NCBI GenBank assembly: GCA_040755095.1 | Contig: JBFMBH010000032.1 | Span: 1 to 32,916, forward strand | Direction of reading: 5' to 3' | Source of the DNA: Thermodesulfobacteriota bacterium | GTDB lineage: Bacteria > Desulfobacterota > Desulfobulbia > Desulfobulbales > JBFMBH01 | DNA length: 32,916 nucleotides | In this document: in pieces, positions 1 through 8,099 of the stretch | How the letters are laid out: the number at the start of each line of letters is the position of its first letter | Position numbering within the stretch: position 1 is the first letter of the stretch | Position numbers and translations under genes: made by a program | The notes under the pieces: generated by a model | What the model saw: only the letters and a program-made list of their open reading frames with translations | What the model was told of the DNA's origin: nothing | Databases searched by the model: none

Positions 1-1103
1 ACGGCGAGCTGCGCTACGGCAACGGGGTCGAGTTCTGGAACAACGCCCACGACACCCTGGTCGAAGGCTGCCGGCTCTGGGAGATCTACGACGCCGCCCT
101 CACCACCCAGGGGATCGGGGAAAGCACCAAGGTCAACCAGATCTTCCGCAACAACGTGGTCTGGAGAAGCGAATACTGCTTCGAATTCTGGAATCACCCC
201 GCCTCGGCGGTCAGCGACAACATCCATTTCGTGAGCAACACCTGCGCCTTTTCCGGCTTTGGTTGGGGCCATGAGCAACGCTTCGACCCTTCCGGCCGCC
301 ACATCTGCCTGTTCAGCAACACCGCCCAGACGACCAACCTCTCCATCCGGAACAACATCTTCTTCCGGGCCACGAGCGCGGCCATCTTTCTCACCGACCC
401 CTGGACCGGGCTGGACAGCTTAGTCCTCGACCACAACAGCTACCACCAGGGAGACACGGACGGTCTCCTGGCCGACTGGCTGGGCCGGTCCTTTCGGCTC
501 GACGAATTCTCCGCCTATCAGGCCGAAACCGGCAAGGATCCCAGCTCGCTGGCCAGTGACCCGCTCTTCGTGGCCGCGGACGCGGCGGACTTCCACCTTG
601 CGCCGCGCTCCCCCTGCATCGATGCCGGCTTCAACGAGGCGACGGGTCTTGCCACCACCGACGCCGGCGGCCAGCCGCGGGTGGTGCACGAGGTGGTGGA
701 CATGGGGGCCTACGAGCGCCAGGCCGGCTTCCCGGCGACTCTCTTGGGCATCGTGCTCCAGGGCGGCACGCCGGTGACCGGCGAGATCGCCTGCTTTCAG
801 GCAAGCCAGGGAGCGACACCGATGCGGGTGCCGCTCGGCGCAGACGGCAGCTTCCGGCTGGAGGCCTTCGACGAGCCCTTTGTCTGCGCCACCTACGGCA
901 ATCGGGGCCAGAAGCCGGCAACCGGCGCTGCGCCGGTGACCGGTGGCGTCTGGCTGGACAGCCGCCCGGTATCCGGCTGGGTGGCCCTCTATCAGACCAG
1001 GACCGCCCCGGAGCCCGCGCTGGCCCGGATCGGCCCCTCCGGCCGCTACCGGCTGCCACCAGCCCCGCGCCAGCCTTTCGTCGCCCTGACCTGCGGCCAC
1101 TGA
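1..1103 (+). CDS. Right-handed beta-helix / choice-of-anchor Q protein, 3' part
   Basis: The reading frame is open from base 3 and runs into the window from the left, so the N-terminus and any signal peptide are missing. The visible part starts with short Asn-rich rungs (NGVEFWNNAHD, IFRNNVVW, SIRNNIFF, LVLDHNSY) typical of right-handed parallel beta-helix repeats as in pectate-lyase-like folds. It continues into SPCIDAG ... VDMGAYE, the usual ending of choice-of-anchor Q proteins. After that come about 130 residues holding two similar beta-sandwich-like units, each ending in a G-x-(F/Y)-R-L stretch followed by PFV (GSFRL and GRYRL). This is known as a family of secreted or surface carbohydrate-binding or -cleaving proteins; a specific substrate cannot be read from the sequence. 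The gene ends about 40 bases before the restriction relic and has no obvious operon partner. Confidence 0.8.
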   Translation, partial: GELRYGNGVEFWNNAHDTLVEGCRLWEIYDAALTTQGIGESTKVNQIFRNNVVWRSEYCFEFWNHPASAVSDNIHFVSNTCAFSGFGWGHEQRFDPSGRHICLFSNTAQTTNLSIRNNIFFRATSAAIFLTDPWTGLDSLVLDHNSYHQGDTDGLLADWLGRSFRLDEFSAYQAETGKDPSSLASDPLFVAADAADFHLAPRSPCIDAGFNEATGLATTDAGGQPRVVHEVVDMGAYERQAGFPATLLGIVLQGGTPVTGEIACFQASQGATPMRVPLGADGSFRLEAFDEPFVCATYGNRGQKPATGAAPVTGGVWLDSRPVSGWVALYQTRTAPEPALARIGPSGRYRLPPAPRQPFVALTCGH

Positions 1104-1143
1104 CCCCGGTGCACCGTCAGGGCGGCAGGGCAGGCGGGTCCGG

Positions 1144-1896
1144 CGGCAGGACCGGGAAGGCTGGGGCACCAAGGTGATCGAACGGTTGGCTCAGGACCTG
1201 CGCAACGCCTTCCCGGACATGAAAGGATTTTCGCCGCGCAACCTCAAGTACATGCGGGCCTTTGCCGAGGCGTGGCCGGACGGCGGATTTGTGCAGCAAG
1301 TTGCTGCACGATTGCCCTGGTTTCACCTCTGTACACTGCTCGACAAGCTCAAGACACCGGACGAGCGCGAGTGGTATCTGGCCAAAGCCATTGAGCACAA
1401 CTGGTCACGCGGCGTGCTGGCCATCCAGATCGAGACCCGTTTGCGTAAGCGCAGCGGGCAGGCCGTCACCAACTTTGCCGAGCGTCTGCCCGCACCCTTG
1501 TCGGATCTGGCGCACGAGTCGCTGAAGGATCCCTACCGGCTCGATTTTCTGGGCCTGGGCGCGGAGGCGCAGGAGCGCTCCCTGGAGGAGGCCATCGTCC
1601 AGCACATCACCCGTTTCCTGCTTGAGCTCGGCACCGGCTTCGCCTTCGTCGGACGGCAGGTGCATCTCTCGGCAATGGAGGAGACCTTGGGCCCCGGCGG
1701 CACGCTGGGCCGCGAGGCCAGGGGCGAGGTGGTGCTGGTCAATCGCCCGCGCGCCGCGCTGGGCAAGCTCAACCCCGCGCGGTGGCTGAAATCATCAACC
1801 TTCGCCAGGAGAACCCAAAACCTCCGCCGCACGCGCGACCTGCTGCTGCCCGCGTCCGCTCTCGGGCCAGCTCCCTCTGGAGCGGAAGTGAGATGA
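1144..1896 (+). pseudogene. Relic fusing DUF1016 (YhcG-like), HsdR-like and HsdS-like fragments
   Basis: An open frame from a GTG at 1174 gives 240 codons, but it reads as three unrelated pieces. Codons from about 1147 to 1665 match the N-terminal half of DUF1016 (PDDEXK nuclease family, YhcG): REGWGTKVIERLAQDL, FSPRNLKYMRAFAEAWPD, GFAFVGRQVHL. The homology starts upstream of any start codon, so the 5' end is lost, and the frame stops matching just before the PD-(D/E)XK core. About 1675-1778 (LGREARGEVVL, LGKLNPA) resembles the N-terminus of a type I restriction subunit HsdR. From 1782 the sequence matches the C-terminus of a specificity subunit HsdS (AEIINLRQEN, then NLRRTRDLLLP, then SGQLPLERK with TGA at 1889), broken by two apparent one-base insertions near 1815 and 1850. 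I infer a collapsed type I restriction locus and no nuclease function. Confidence 0.7.
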
Positions 1897-1900
1897 CGCC

Positions 1901-2947
1901 GTGATGACCCTTCGGCAACTGGCCGCTGAGCCTGCGACCCTTCCCATGAGCACGAGCTGGTACCTGGCCGACCTCTCCGAGGCGCGGGGCAGGCAGGAGC
2001 TGTTCACCCGCCAGGCGCCGCAGAGGCTCAAGGCCCTGCGCGAGCACGCCCTGGTCGAGAGCGCGGTCTCGTCCAACCGCATCGAAGGCGTCGAGGTGGA
2101 TGAGTCCCGCGTTGGCACAGTGGTTTTCGGGCAGGCCCCGCTCCGCGACCGGGACGAGGAGGAAGTGCGGGGCTACCGCGACGCGCTGAAGCTCGTTCAC
2201 GAAAACGGCGCCAGCCTTCCCGTGTCTGAAGCCACCATCAAGCGGCTTCATAAGCTCTCGCGCGGAGATGTCTGGGACGCTGGGGCCTACAAGGAAAAGG
2301 ACATCGACATCATCCAGACCTGCGCGGACGGCCGAAGCCGCGTTCGCTTCAAGACGGTTTTCCCGGCGCAAACACCGGCGGCGATGGCCGAGATGGTGAA
2401 GCGTTGGGAGCTCGGCGTGCAGGAGCGACGAGTCCACCCGCTGGTGCTTGCCGCCGCCTTGAACCTCGACTTCCTCTGCATCCATCCCTTTCGAGACGGC
2501 AACGGCCGCGTTTCACGGCTGCTGTACCTGCTGACCACGTACCAATGTGGCCTCGAAGCCGGGCGCTTCATCAGCCTGGAACGCCTCGTCGAGCAGAACA
2601 AGGAGCGCTATTACGAGGTCCTCGAGCAGACCTCCCAGGGCTGGCACGAGGGCAGGCACGACCCCTGGCCCGCGATCAACTTCCTGCTCTTCATCCTCAA
2701 GCAGGCCTGCGGCGAGCTTGATCGACGCGTCGGCCATCTCAGATCGCCGCGAGGGGAAAAGACCGCCGCCGTGTTGGCGGCAATCGACCGCCAGATCGGG
2801 GCCTTTCGCGTGGCGGACCTGCGGACCGAATGCCCCGGTGTTGGCCTGGACCTGATCCGTAAGCTTCTCGCCCGCCTGCAGAAGGAGCACAAGGTCCAGG
2901 CGCTGGGCATTGGCCGAAACGCGCAGTGGCAGAAGACGGGAAACTAG
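1901..2947 (+). CDS. Fic family protein (class II, AMPylase-type)
   Basis: This protein has the Fic core motif HPFRDGNGR at residues 195-203, whose His is the catalytic base for transferring AMP (or another nucleotide part) from a nucleotide to a protein hydroxyl. An inhibitory-helix motif SSNRIEG lies at residues 57-63, N-terminal to the core, which marks a class II, self-inhibited Fic enzyme. Residues from about 290 to 345 look like a winged-helix DNA-binding tail (AFRVADLRTECPGVGLDLIRKLL). The length of 348 residues is normal for the Fic/wHTH group. GTG 1901 is directly followed by ATG 1904; a GGAGCGG stretch upstream serves either. The gene follows the HsdS relic by about ten bases; fic genes are often carried inside type I restriction loci, so this is probably the surviving member. 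No key residue is missing. The target protein is unknown. Confidence 0.9.
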   Translation: MMTLRQLAAEPATLPMSTSWYLADLSEARGRQELFTRQAPQRLKALREHALVESAVSSNRIEGVEVDESRVGTVVFGQAPLRDRDEEEVRGYRDALKLVHENGASLPVSEATIKRLHKLSRGDVWDAGAYKEKDIDIIQTCADGRSRVRFKTVFPAQTPAAMAEMVKRWELGVQERRVHPLVLAAALNLDFLCIHPFRDGNGRVSRLLYLLTTYQCGLEAGRFISLERLVEQNKERYYEVLEQTSQGWHEGRHDPWPAINFLLFILKQACGELDRRVGHLRSPRGEKTAAVLAAIDRQIGAFRVADLRTECPGVGLDLIRKLLARLQKEHKVQALGIGRNAQWQKTGN

Positions 2948-2984
2948 GTACCAACTCATAAACTACGTACTCAACTAGGTACTC
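2942..2984. repeat. Three imperfect 12-bp direct repeats after fic
   Basis: The stop codon of the fic gene lies in the first of three related 12-mers: AACTAGGTACCA (2942), AACTACGTACTC (2961) and AACTAGGTACTC (2973). They form a noticeably AT-richer patch inside GC-rich DNA between fic and the helicase gene. The centre of each is a GTAC palindrome. Function is unknown; it may be a recombination scar at the edge of the restriction relic or a small regulatory site. Confidence 0.5.
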
Positions 2985-3003
2985 ACGAAGGCCGGAGACA
3001 CCG

Positions 3004-6000
3004 ATGACCAAGGTGATCACCCCGCCCATGGACTTTCTCGCTGACCTGCACATCCACTCGCCCTATTCCCGGGGCACCAGTCCCACCGGGGACCTGGCGG
3101 CTCTTTTTGCCTGGGCCCGGGTCAAAGGGATCACCGTGCTGGGCACCGGTGACTTCACCCATCCGGCCTGGTTCCGGCATCTGCAAGAAGAGCTGGTGCC
3201 GGCCGAGCCGGGGCTCTTCCGGCTGCGGGACGAGGGCAAGGTGCCACCGGCCCTGGTCGGGGTCAGTCCTGCGCCCACCGCCGTGCGCTTCCTGCTCTCC
3301 GCCGAGATCTCCAGCATCTACAAGCGGGACGGCCGGGTGCGCAAGGTGCACAACCTGCTCTTCGTGCCGGATCTGGCGGCGGCGGCGGCTGTCAACGCCC
3401 GGCTGGCGGCAGTGGGCAACATCGAGGCGGACGGCCGGCCGATCCTGGGGCTGGACAGCCGGCATCTCCTGGAGATCCTGCTGGAATGCGCGCCGGCCGG
3501 GTTCCTCGTGCCGGCCCACATCTGGACGCCCTGGTTCTCGATCCTGGGCTCCAAGTCCGGGTTCGATGGCATCGAGGAGTGCTTCGGCGATCTGAGCCCC
3601 CAGGTCTTCGCCCTGGAGACCGGGCTGTCGTCGGATCCGGAGATGAACCGGCTGGTGTCGAGCCTGGACCGCTTCACCCTCATCTCCAACTCGGATGCCC
3701 ATTCCCCGGCCAAGCTGGGCCGGGAGGCCAACCGCTTCCGGACCGCCCTGGACTATTTCGCCATGCGGGAGGCCCTGCGACAGCCGGCCCTGGGCTTTGC
3801 CGGCACGGTGGAATTCTTCCCCGAGGAGGGCAAATACCACCTGGACGGCCACCGGGCCTGCGGGGTGGTGACCGGGCCCGAAGAAACCCGGCGCTCCAAG
3901 GGCCGCTGCCCGGTGTGCGGCCGGCCCCTGACCGTGGGCGTTTTGCACCGGGTGCGGGAGCTGGCGGACCGCCAAGCCCCGCCGGCCGCCGCCGGACCGG
4001 GCTGGGAGAGCCTGGTGCCTCTGCCGGAGATCCTGGCCGAGCTGCTCGACAAGGGCGCCGCCAGCAAGGCGGTGCTTTCCTGGTACGGCTCGCTCATCAA
4101 CCGCTTCGGCTCCGAATTCCGGCTGCTGCGGGAAGTCCCGCTGTCGGACCTGGAGGCGGTCTCGCCGCCCCTGGCCGAGGCGATCCGCCGGCTGCGGGCC
4201 GGCCAGGTGCATCGCCAGGCCGGCTATGACGGCACCTACGGGGTCATCCGGCTCTTCGCCCCGGGCGAGCGCCACGAGATCGCCGGCCAGAAGGCGCTCT
4301 TCCGGTCAGCTCCCCGGAAAGCCGCCAGTGCCGGCGCCCCGGTCAGCCGCCAGCCCCTGGCCCGGTCAACGGTTGGCGAAGATCCGCCGTCGCCGGCCCT
4401 GCCCACCTCCGGCCCCAACCCGGAGCAGGAGCAGGCGATCCGCAGCGAGGCCCGCCTGCTGGTGGTGATCGCCGGCCCGGGCACCGGCAAGACCTACACC
4501 CTGGTCAGCCGCCTGCAGCACTTGCTGGCCCAAGGCCTGGACCCGGCGAGCCTTGCGGCCATTACCTTCACCAACCGGGCCGCGGACGAGATCCGCACCC
4601 GGCTGGCCAAAGGGTCGGCGGACGCGGCCCAGGTCTTCGTTGGCACCTTCCATGCCTTCTGCCTCAAAGGACTGCGGGCGGAGACCCCGGGGCTCACCGT
4701 GGTGGGGGACGAGGAGCGCCAGCTTCTTCTGGCCGCGCTTTTTCCGGAGCTGTCCGGCGCGAAGCGTAGTCTCTTGGCCGAGGCGGTCGCCGCCCACAGC
4801 CAGGCCCTGGCCACCGGCGAGCCCGAGCCACCTCCTGAGGTGGCCCGCTACCTGGCGCTCCTGGACCAGCGGCAGGCCCTGGATCTGGAGGCGGTCATCC
4901 CCGCCTGGCTGGAGCGCTGCCGCAAGGACCCTGCCTTCCGCCAGCGGGTAGTGGCGCCGGTCCGGCATCTCCTGGTGGACGAGATCCAGGACCTGAGCGA
5001 AAGCCAGTACGCCCTGGTGGAGCTGGTGGCGGCCCAGGCCTCGGTGTTCGCTATCGGCGATCCGGATCAGGCCATCTACGGCTTCCGGGGCGCCCGGCCG
5101 GAATTCCTTTTCCGGTTCCGGGACGAGCAGGGCGCCCAGGTCCTGCCCCTGGCCACCAACTACCGCTCCACCACCACCATCCTGACCGCCGCCGGAGCGG
5201 TGATCCGCCACAATCCCGGGGGGGGGCAGGTGCGCCTGCAGGCCCGGCGCCGGGACCTGGGCGGCGGCATCGAGCTGGCCGCCTTTCCCCAGCCGACGGC
5301 CGAGGCGGCCTGGGTGGCGCAGCGGGTGGAGGCGCTGCTGGGCGGCACCAGCCACCGCAGCCTGGAGCGCCGGCAGGGGTCGGCCGGCGACCGGGAGCAT
5401 GGCCTGGGCGACATCGCCATCCTCTATCGCCTGCAGGCGGCAGCACTCACCGTCGCCGAGGCCTTGCACCAGGCTGGCATCCCCTTCCAGCTGGTGGGAG
5501 CGCCGCCCTTCTTTCTCCAGGATGGCCTGGCCCCGGCCGCCGCTCTGGTGCAGGCCGCTGCCGGCGGTGCCGCCGAGGCCCTGCTGCTCGCGGCCGCCTG
5601 GCCGGGTCTGGGCCGATCGGCGGCAGAGACCCTGGCCCGGCTGCCGGAGGCCAAACGGCCAAGCCTGGCGGCCATGGCCGGATTGCCCGGGCTCACTGCG
5701 GCCCAGGGCCGCGCCCTGGCCCAGCTGACCGCAACCATCGAGGTCTTCGCCGCTGCGGCGCCAGCCGGTCTCGCCCCGGCCCTGGCCCCGGTCCTGACGG
5801 CTCTTGGCCTGGATCCTGCCAGCGGGCCGGGCAAGCGTCTGGTCGATCTGGCTGCCGCCTTTGGCGGCGACCTGGCCGCCCTGGCCCGGCATCTGGCCGA
5901 AAACCGCCAGGCCACGGTCTACGACCCCAAGGCCCAGACGGTGGCGGTCATGAGCCTTCATGCTGCCAAGGGCCTGGAGTTCGAAACGGTCTTTCTGGCC

Positions 6001-6261
6001 GGCCTCGAGGACAACCTCCTGCCCTGCCGCCTGCCAGGCCTGACCACCGATCTGGAAGAAGAGCGGCGCCTCTTCTACGTCGGCCTCACCCGGGCCCGCT
6101 CCGCCCTGGCGCTGACCCACGCGGCCAGCCGCACCCTCTTCGGGCAGACCTACGCCCAGGCCCCCTCCCGCTTCCTGGCCGAGATCCCCAGCCAGCTGCT
6201 GACCCGGGTCGCCGCCCCCTCGCCCCGCCGGCCGGCCGGCCGGCAGTTGCGCCTCTTTTGA
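3004..6261 (+). CDS. EndoQ-like PHP endonuclease fused to UvrD/Rep helicase
   Basis: Residues 1 to about 440 are a PHP-family domain of the endonuclease Q type: DLHIHSPYSR at 14-23, GTGDFTHP at 47-54, AHIWTPWFS, SNSDAH, and a Cys-containing zinc element ending CPVCGRPLTVGVLHR. EndoQ enzymes nick DNA 5' of deaminated bases such as hypoxanthine or uracil. After a linker of about 35 residues comes a complete SF1A helicase: Walker A GPGTGKT at 491-497, DEIQ at 659-662, GDPDQAIYGFRG from 685, NYRS at 719, SLHAAKGLEF from 984, and LTRAR at 1028-1032. The joined architecture suggests a single protein that finds or cuts a damaged strand and unwinds from the nick; that coupling is inference. ATG 3004 is chosen because GGAG lies eight bases upstream; ATG 3028 would remove eight residues only. 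The kinase gene follows without a gap. Confidence 0.9.
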   Translation: MTKVITPPMDFLADLHIHSPYSRGTSPTGDLAALFAWARVKGITVLGTGDFTHPAWFRHLQEELVPAEPGLFRLRDEGKVPPALVGVSPAPTAVRFLLSAEISSIYKRDGRVRKVHNLLFVPDLAAAAAVNARLAAVGNIEADGRPILGLDSRHLLEILLECAPAGFLVPAHIWTPWFSILGSKSGFDGIEECFGDLSPQVFALETGLSSDPEMNRLVSSLDRFTLISNSDAHSPAKLGREANRFRTALDYFAMREALRQPALGFAGTVEFFPEEGKYHLDGHRACGVVTGPEETRRSKGRCPVCGRPLTVGVLHRVRELADRQAPPAAAGPGWESLVPLPEILAELLDKGAASKAVLSWYGSLINRFGSEFRLLREVPLSDLEAVSPPLAEAIRRLRAGQVHRQAGYDGTYGVIRLFAPGERHEIAGQKALFRSAPRKAASAGAPVSRQPLARSTVGEDPPSPALPTSGPNPEQEQAIRSEARLLVVIAGPGTGKTYTLVSRLQHLLAQGLDPASLAAITFTNRAADEIRTRLAKGSADAAQVFVGTFHAFCLKGLRAETPGLTVVGDEERQLLLAALFPELSGAKRSLLAEAVAAHSQALATGEPEPPPEVARYLALLDQRQALDLEAVIPAWLERCRKDPAFRQRVVAPVRHLLVDEIQDLSESQYALVELVAAQASVFAIGDPDQAIYGFRGARPEFLFRFRDEQGAQVLPLATNYRSTTTILTAAGAVIRHNPGGGQVRLQARRRDLGGGIELAAFPQPTAEAAWVAQRVEALLGGTSHRSLERRQGSAGDREHGLGDIAILYRLQAAALTVAEALHQAGIPFQLVGAPPFFLQDGLAPAAALVQAAAGGAAEALLLAAAWPGLGRSAAETLARLPEAKRPSLAAMAGLPGLTAAQGRALAQLTATIEVFAAAAPAGLAPALAPVLTALGLDPASGPGKRLVDLAAAFGGDLAALARHLAENRQATVYDPKAQTVAVMSLHAAKGLEFETVFLAGLEDNLLPCRLPGLTTDLEEERRLFYVGLTRARSALALTHAASRTLFGQTYAQAPSRFLAEIPSQLLTRVAAPSPRRPAGRQLRLF

Positions 6262-6272
6262 GATCCGCCAGC

Positions 6273-7358
6273 ATGCCCATCCCGCCGGAGGTGGCCGCTG
6301 TCCTGGCCGGGCTCGCTCTGCCCGCCCCGGCCATCGCCTGCCGCCCGCTGGCCGGCGGCCACATCAACCGGAGCTTTCTGGTGGAGCTGGCCGCCCCGCC
6401 CTGGGGCCTGGTGCTGCAGCGGATCAACCCCGGGGTGTTCCCGGAGCCGGTCCGGATCATGGCCAACCTGCGGCTGCTGGCCGACCACCTGGCCGCCAAG
6501 GGGCTGCCTCCGGCCCAGCGCTGGCAGGTGCCGGCTCTGATCCCGGCCGCCGGTGGCGCCGACTATCTGTGCACCGCAGACGGTGCCCTGTGGCGGGCCC
6601 TGGTGCAGATCCCGGACGCCGGGCACCGGGAGCGGTTGACCTCGTCCCAGGAGGCCCGGGAGGTGGGGGCCTGCCTGGGCCGCTTCCATGTCTGGCTGGC
6701 CGATCTCGACCCTCGTCTTCTTGCCGATCCCCTGCCTGGCTTCCACGACACGCCCCGCTACCTGGCGGACTGCGAGGCCGTGCTGGCAGCGCACCCCGCC
6801 CCCCTGTCCGCCGAGGAGGCCTGGTGCCAGGCCTTCATCGCCCGGCGGCGCCACCGGGTGGGCCGGCTGGAGGAGGCCCGGCGCCGGGGGGATATGCCGG
6901 TGCGGCTGCGCCACGGCGACCCGAAGCTGGCCAACATCCTCTTCGACCGTCAAGGCCGGGCCCTGGCGCTCATCGATCTCGACACCGTGGGACCGGGCCT
7001 GCTCATCCACGATGTCGCCGACTGCCTGCGCTCGGCCTGCAACCAGGCCGGCGAGGGGGCGGCGGCGGGCGAGGTCTCTTTCGATCTCGGGATCGCCGCG
7101 CCGATCCTTGAGGGCTACTTTGCCGAGGCGAGCGGGCTGTGGGCCGACCAGGAGCGGCAGCTCCTGGGCTCGGCGGTGGGGCTCATGGCCTTGGAGCTGG
7201 GAATGCGCTTTTTTGCCGATCATCTGGCCGGGGATTGCTACTTCCGGGTGTGTCACGCAGGCGCCAACCTGCGGCGCGCCCGGGCGCAGCTGGAGCTGGC
7301 GGCCAGCATCGAGGCCCAGGAGGAGGCCTTAAGCCGGCTCGGTCAGACAGCGGGATGA
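6273..7358 (+). CDS. Phosphotransferase, NahK-like (APH fold) sugar kinase
   Basis: This protein has the aminoglycoside-phosphotransferase fold. Its catalytic loop HGDPKLANILF starts at residue 214 and the metal-binding IDLDTVGPG follows near 234. The N-terminal GGHINRSFLVE and LQRINPGVF stretches, and PGFHDTPRYL in the middle, match the subgroup that contains N-acetylhexosamine 1-kinase rather than antibiotic kinases. The likely reaction is ATP-dependent phosphorylation of a sugar at C1, in the cytosol; the substrate cannot be decided from sequence. A TTG at 6258 overlaps the helicase stop by four bases and would add five residues; I prefer ATG 6273, though neither has a strong ribosome-binding site. 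The tight spacing means it is probably co-transcribed with the helicase, with no evident functional link. Confidence 0.8.
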   Translation: MPIPPEVAAVLAGLALPAPAIACRPLAGGHINRSFLVELAAPPWGLVLQRINPGVFPEPVRIMANLRLLADHLAAKGLPPAQRWQVPALIPAAGGADYLCTADGALWRALVQIPDAGHRERLTSSQEAREVGACLGRFHVWLADLDPRLLADPLPGFHDTPRYLADCEAVLAAHPAPLSAEEAWCQAFIARRRHRVGRLEEARRRGDMPVRLRHGDPKLANILFDRQGRALALIDLDTVGPGLLIHDVADCLRSACNQAGEGAAAGEVSFDLGIAAPILEGYFAEASGLWADQERQLLGSAVGLMALELGMRFFADHLAGDCYFRVCHAGANLRRARAQLELAASIEAQEEALSRLGQTAG

Positions 7359-7373
7359 AGACGGTGCGGGCCG

Positions 7374-7406
7374 AAAAAAAACCGGCCGGGGAGGCCCCCC
7401 GGCCGG
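7374..7406 (-). terminator. Rho-independent terminator of the minus-strand membrane-protein gene
   Basis: A perfect 10-bp stem (CCGGCCGGGG at 7382-7391 with its complement at 7397-7406) encloses a 5-base loop. On the minus strand it is followed by eight T residues (A run at 7374-7381 on plus). It lies 26 bases after the stop codon of the gene at 7433-7909. Read on plus, the stem has no T tract after it, so it is not a good terminator for the kinase gene. Confidence 0.85.
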
Positions 7407-7432
7407 GTCACCAACCGTCTTGGCAGGACGCC

Positions 7433-7909
7433 TCAGATGAGGAAGCGACAGGCCACCAGGGTGCCGGCGGTGAGGGTGGGCCAGGTGATCCCTTCCACCA
7501 GGGTCTCCCGGATGGGGAAATTGAAGTCGTGCTGGAGCACCGCCACGGCGGAGGCGCCGAAGAGGACAATCGGTGACAGGACGGTGAAGATGCCGAAATC
7601 GGCCGGGAAGCTCTGCTGCAGCACCAGGCCGGCGGCCATCCAGGCCAGGGAGCCGAAGGTGACCGCAAAGCGGCCGATGAGAAAGGCCCCCCGGGCCAGA
7701 AGGTGGATGGCGAGGGAGGCTGGCCCGGTATGGAGCCAGTAGGAGCCGGCGAGGAGGGTGAGGCTGGCCCCCAGGGTCAGGACGAACAGGGTCGGCCCGT
7801 CCGAGGAGATGATGAGCACCAGCTGGCGGTAGACGTCCTCATCGTCAAGGCCCAGCACGGTGTGCAGCCAGAAGAGCACGAGGATCGAAGCAAGAATGTT
7901 GCGGACCAT
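7433..7909 (-). CDS. Small integral membrane protein of unknown function
   Basis: I do not recognise a family. The 158-residue product is strongly hydrophobic with about four to five possible membrane segments: residues 3-20, 35-57, about 63-85, 85-105, 108-127 and a last one near 140-158. Short charged loops (GLDDEDVYRQ, LQHDFNFPIRET) lie between them. There are no Cys pairs or His clusters that would suggest metal or haem binding. The start ATG at 7909 is preceded by GAAGGAGGTGTCCC, an excellent ribosome-binding site, and a strong terminator follows the stop. It is therefore a single-gene unit, transcribed away from the regulator at 8100 with which it shares a 190-bp spacer. Confidence 0.75.
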   Translation of the reverse strand: MVRNILASILVLFWLHTVLGLDDEDVYRQLVLIISSDGPTLFVLTLGASLTLLAGSYWLHTGPASLAIHLLARGAFLIGRFAVTFGSLAWMAAGLVLQQSFPADFGIFTVLSPIVLFGASAVAVLQHDFNFPIRETLVEGITWPTLTAGTLVACRFLI

Positions 7910-8099
7910 GGGACACCTCCTTCAGCCAGCACCGGTAAGGATCAAGGCCAGCCAGACCTGCGGACGGCTGGAACGATGATGCCCTTTTTCGCGATAGAAA
8001 ATTTTTTTAGGCCAGTAGGCAGGCCAGAAGGCGCTTGCAGCGCCAGGGGGCGGGGCCCGGCTCGCTGATCCGTCCCCTTGCCCAGGAGATATAGCAAAG
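7910..8099. promoter_or_regulatory. Divergent intergenic spacer with AT-rich patch
   Basis: This 190-bp spacer separates the minus-strand membrane protein from the plus-strand regulator, so both promoters should lie here. The only AT-rich part is around 7983-8010 (TTTTTCGCGATAGAAAATTTTTTT), which stands out from the GC-rich surroundings. I could not identify a convincing -35/-10 pair on either strand and give no promoter coordinates. An AGGAGA box precedes the regulator start. Confidence 0.35.

Noticed and set aside
4366-6120. Long minus-strand open frame (584 codons) opposite the helicase
   Set aside because: It lies antisense to an unmistakable UvrD helicase; its translation is Gly/Arg/Gln-rich low-complexity typical of GC-rich shadows.
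6258-6272. TTG start of the kinase overlapping the helicase stop
   Set aside because: Not excluded, but the in-frame ATG at 6273 is a better start codon and the five extra residues show no conservation pattern I know.
7382-7406. Hairpin as terminator for the plus-strand kinase gene
   Set aside because: No T tract follows on plus; the T run is on the minus strand only.
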